Of a DNA stretch of 47,385 nucleotides, positions 43,968 to 47,385 are shown piece by piece; positions within the stretch are counted from its first letter, which is position 1, and every line of letters begins with the position of its first letter. Position numbers and translations under genes: made by a program. The stretch is from positions 321,159-368,543 of the forward strand of contig NW_014577117.1 in the NCBI RefSeq assembly GCF_000485595.1, read 5' to 3'. Origin of the DNA: Priapulus caudatus (taxonomy: Eukaryota; Priapulida; Priapulimorpha; Priapulimorphida; Priapulidae). Under the pieces are notes generated by a model, which ran no database searches, was not told the origin of the DNA, and worked only from the letters and a program-made list of their open reading frames with translations.

Positions 43968-44257
43968 CTAAAGATACTGTATCACACCACACAAGGTATT
44001 AGCCTCTTTATGTAAGCGATAAGTTCTTCAGCCGAATTAGTTCGTACTCGCATTAACTAGAGAACTCCGCAGGCTTTAGAGGAAAACTAAAGATATTTTC
44101 AGAATCAGCCGTCTGTGGAGGTGGTTCTGGGCTGAAACAAAATAATTTAAAAGCTTTAAAATTTCATAAAATTCTATTTCATACAATGCGATGGAGGGTG
44201 CGATAACAGAATAATAACACATCACGTACCGTGTAAATCCATGGCGATATACCTTAA

Positions 44258-44345
44258 GAGAGCGCAGTGAGACCTAAATACCGCCTAGAACATCCGTCTC
44301 CTACACCGGATTCCGGGTTTCGAGTCTCAGCTGGGAAACTTATTT
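44258..44345 (+). mobile_element. Probable tRNA-derived SINE head
   Basis: GCGCAGTGAGACCTAA resembles a tRNA A-box region, and CCTACACCGGATTCCGGGTT followed by TCGAGTCTCAGCTGGGA resembles a T-arm and B box (GGTTCGAGTCC) with one extra T. The spacing is tRNA-like, but the cloverleaf stems are not intact, so it is not a functional tRNA. T-rich sequence follows. Confidence 0.5.
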
Positions 44346-44574
44346 TACTTTTTTACTTTTACTTTTTATTTTTTATATTTACATGTTTTTTATATTTTAT
44401 ATTTCTTATTGATTTTTTACTGTTTTGGATGGGATGGATGGGATTCTTTACTCTTACTTCTTTTTTGTTGTGGTTTTCAAAAATAAATAATACTATCCGT
44501 TATGTCTGCCTTTTTTTCAAACCAACTCCCGTGTAAAAAAACCCTGCTGATGTTTTGCTACTTACTTTATCTGG

Positions 44575-44763
44575 CATGGGATGCGCGATGGCATTGGCAT
44601 GGCGATGCGGATGGGATCGGGATGCGGTGCGCTGGAATGCGCAGTGCGATGCGCATGGCAATGGCATGCATGGCATGGCATGGCATGTCATGGATGGCAT
44701 AAAATGCGATGAGCATTGGGTGGGATTGAGATGGTGATGCGGTTGCGATGGGATGGGATTGGC
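44575..44763. repeat. GATGC/GGCAT degenerate pentamer repeat
   Basis: Mixed GGCAT, GATGC, GATGG and GGGAT words over about 190 bases, with a cleaner GGCAT run at 44,670-44,690. It reaches exactly to the point where the duplicated sequence resumes. Confidence 0.8.
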
Positions 44764-45012
44764 TCAAAACAATCTATTTTAGACAGATATCTCTCTTTGT
44801 GAAACGTAAACCTGTCCTTGCTAGTAAACAGATCACGATGATGCAGTTTATGGATCACTGATAGGCAAGAGTCCGCAATAGCGTCACTCGCATTAACGCA
44901 TAAACAAATAATATAATGGGCATAATATGATTTAATTAATATGAGGCTAATAATGATTTAAGCATTATTATTATTCATGCAGTCAGGTGAGTGTCGTGTG
45001 TTTTCACGCATG
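44764..45012. other. Third duplication, right part of split copy
   Basis: Matches about 40,557-40,800 (AAACAATCTATTT, GATATCTCTCTTTG, AACGTAAACCTGTCCT, GGGCATAATATGATTTAA). It carries extra bases relative to the uninterrupted copy, as in noisy long-read sequence, and ends TTTTCACGCATG. Confidence 0.85.
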
Positions 45013-45078
45013 CTGCTCTGCTGTCAATGTTGCCTGTGACGTAACTACGTCACACACACCGTCACACGACAGGTTGTA

Positions 45079-45563
45079 GGGGCGGATCCAGGGCTGAAGC
45101 TAGACAGTATTTTTTCCAGATTTTAAGGGCACATCCCTCAAAAAGGGCACACCACCCCACAGTGGCGCCGTTAGGCGCGGAAGCACATGGCGGGGAGTCT
45201 GGGGAAAAATGAGCACCATTTGAGCACACATTTAGTCAAGCAGCAATAGCTAAAAACCATATGGAATTTATTTCTGCATTTTGCTGCGCTTTGCATACCA
45301 GCAATTAATGCAGAATGATTCAAGCACTTCCCTTCTTTTTTAAGATATCAAAGCTAGTTTTGTTACCATGTAAATTTTGATTTCCTTTCAAGTCCTGTCA
45401 ATGAATTCAGAAATAAAAAAGAAATTAGAATAAAGGAACTATAGCCAAAAATTCCATCAAATTGTTTTTATTTAATTTTAGCGCAAAATTTTCGAAAGGG
45501 CATGCTTTGAAATCTAGACCGTATTTCCCAATACCGGCAAATTACGGTCTGAAATCCGCCCTG
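45079..45563. mobile_element. hAT-like non-autonomous element
   Basis: Left end GGGGCGGATCCAGGG and right end AAATCCGCCCTG are imperfect inverted repeats. Flanks GGTTGTA (45,072-45,078) and GGTTGATA (45,564-45,571) look like an 8-bp target duplication with one base lost; 8-bp duplications are typical of hAT transposons. It has no transposase frame. Confidence 0.55.
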
Positions 45564-45571
45564 GGTTGATA

Positions 45572-47385
45572 CGTATGTTGTGAGCCACGGGTGACATATT
45601 CCGCGAATTTTTCTCAGTACTTGATCTTTGCAATTACGCGATCACGTGCGCCTCCTAATGTCTGTATAATTTAACAAAATTTATTTACTTTTTCACCATA
45701 TTATTGACATTTTCTGAATCTAACTAAATAACACAGAAAACTTTTCGTATCTTGTCTGATCGCACGATTTATAGGTGCAATATCTAGAGTCTGTTTAATA
45801 AAATTGTCCTACCTGCCCACTTATAAAATGTATATAGTCTTATTCTTGCAGGTCTATATATTACATAGCCTCTTCATTTATAGAAGGGGGAACCGGGAAA
45901 TACCAGATAGCTTTACAAGATTAAGATTTTAAAGATTTACGGGAATTGTAAATTAACTTAACTGTGAACCTGGGATTTTTCTGTATTACGGGTCAAATCA
46001 CTTGCGACACATTTCTTTTACCCCTAGACACAAGGAATCCCCTCTCCTAAATAAAATTAAGATTTATAAGATTTAAAGGAACTCGGAATTGCGATTTAAT
46101 TGAACAGGAAATCTGTCGATATGTTGATTGCTCATTGTTAACACTGGTGCTGACTCCCACTCACTGGGAATAGAATAGGCGCTCGCATGCTATTCGCCAT
46201 GCCGCTTAGATTAATATATATGTTTAGAACTTATATATTTGGCGGATTGCTCGTTTTTTTTTTAGCTCCAAGCAACTTTAACTTGTACACCGCAAACAAC
46301 GCTATTAATGCGTTCTTTACGACATGCCTGCTACCTCGAACGTACATTTCACCGATTCACTATTTTCCACATCTCTACATCATGACCATAAACAAGCCCC
46401 CTATATCGCGTTGGGTCCGATCACGTAGAAAAACAAATGTATCAAGGGAATATGGTTGGCATCGGAGTTAACATACGATTGTTTAGGATCGTCCCTATGG
46501 GACCTACCAAGGCGCTATTACACGCCATGCATTAATGTGTTACGCCATCCTGTACATCCGCTCACATCGTCTGTTTCATCCTCGTCTATACTCGTCTCTA
46601 CTAGTAACGCCTGCTGGCGATGCAGTCACTTCAAAGGGTCCCGTTATTCGATGACGTGCTGCCATCTATGAGCAGCGTTTGCCAACTTTTAGTAATGTAA
46701 GTTTATTTACTCCAAACGTAGAACAAGAAAACAAGCTGTCTATCATCACGTCGTCTGCGTTAAGAAACATGGAGATACTATAACTATTCATGAGACTGTG
46801 GTTAATAATTTCATGCTCACGTTACATGCTGTGGAGCGTGAATGTGTATATAATACAGGCATGTATAAAGTAGACAAATGCAATTGCATCGCGTAATACC
46901 AAGATGATACAGCAATAGTTGTTTCCAGTTACGAAACGAACTAACGGGGAATTTATAACAATTAATCTTTAATAACTAATAATTTTTGAACAATGTATGG
47001 GTATATAAAATAAAATAAAACACTTATACGTTAGCATTTTATACAATTTAACACAGTTTATTTTAACTCTATTCGATATTGCAGTAACGTTGTAGTTTTC
47101 GATTTGCAATGGTTTCCCATTTATGAGCGCTGCAAATTTATATAGAGTTTTATAATTTACGATTGCCTATAATTTGTAGTCAACACACCCGCATCATTCA
47201 TGACGAACAAGGAGTTACGTGGTCGTGGTCATTCATAAATAACAGGGTTAACGTGCTGTTTTACGACTACTCGCGTATTTCCTAGCTATTTTTTCTGCTA
47301 TTGTAAATATTTATTGCTGTCTGCACAAGTGAAAGCTGCAATCACAGCCGTATTAGCGGCGACTGTCAACATTCGCGTTCAGGTG
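45572..47385. other. Right flank; no gene recognised
   Basis: AT-rich unique sequence. Two diverged direct repeats of about 50-60 bases lie at about 45,915-45,960 and 46,055-46,105 (AAGATTAAGATTTTAAAG against AAATTAAGATTTATAAGA). The open frame at 46,187-46,471 resembles nothing known. Confidence 0.5.

Larger units (their letters stand above)
42849..44763. other. 1.9 kb interruption in the split copy
   Basis: Sequence absent from the uninterrupted copy. It contains an inverted AT-cored repeat (43,738-43,967), a probable tRNA-derived SINE (44,258-44,345) and a GATGC/GGCAT simple repeat at its right end. I see no clear terminal repeats or target duplication for the block as a whole, so it need not be a single mobile element. 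Confidence 0.6.

Noticed and set aside
44258-44345. Functional tRNA gene
   Set aside because: The T-loop region has an extra base and the acceptor and anticodon stems do not pair, so a SINE-type relic fits better.

Overview
This is a eukaryotic, animal nuclear window: spliced genes with GT-AG introns, very low coding density and a great deal of microsatellite DNA (GA/CT, CA/GT, TA, CATA, TATC), minisatellites, short inverted-repeat elements and interstitial TTAGGG-like repeats. The only confident genes are an even-skipped/Evx homeobox gene on the minus strand and the 3' part of a C1GALT1-like glycosyltransferase on the plus strand. Their sequences fit an invertebrate bilaterian; a lophotrochozoan is a guess I cannot prove from this window.

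Layout. 1-4.9 kb: non-coding flank with a 1.36 kb GA-rich purine tract. 4.9-15.6 kb: two direct copies of a ~5.3 kb unit holding Evx exon 3, long CA arrays, a 62/33-bp minisatellite and a TTAGGG-like tract. The copies differ mainly by small indels. By eye, the first half of the left copy (4.9-8.7 kb) and the second half of the right copy (13.9-15.55 kb) are noisy, while the middle (8.7-13.9 kb) is clean. This is what two swapped contigs closed with uncorrected long reads would look like, so the duplication and the broken exon-3 copy at 5.4-6.0 kb are probably assembly artefacts. 15.6-26.9 kb: Evx exon 2, a 10.5 kb intron 1 full of simple repeats, and Evx exon 1. 27-33 kb: Evx upstream region, then a 55-bp minisatellite with an inverted stretch, a 0.95 kb C-rich satellite, and a second copy of a ~1 kb GA-unique-GT block also found in Evx intron 1.

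33.1-36.06 kb: three last exons of a C1GALT1-like gene. The region is crowded with inverted-repeat elements: several copies of a TCAAGAGC-ended family, a foldback element, and a long-armed inverted repeat whose core is interstitial telomeric repeat. Just after its stop codon lies a four-unit ~70-bp tandem array built around TGACGTCA-like palindromes. 36-47.4 kb: no recognisable gene; an 18-bp minisatellite, a third duplication (one copy split by ~1.9 kb), a probable tRNA-derived SINE and a hAT-like non-autonomous element.

Evx and the C1GALT1-like gene run in opposite directions with ~6.2 kb between the Evx start codon and the first recognisable C1GALT1-like exon. Nothing suggests a shared pathway. 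The most informative structures are the probable false duplication, the cluster of hairpin elements in the C1GALT1-like gene, and the telomere-repeat-cored inverted repeat. I found no convincing new gene system.
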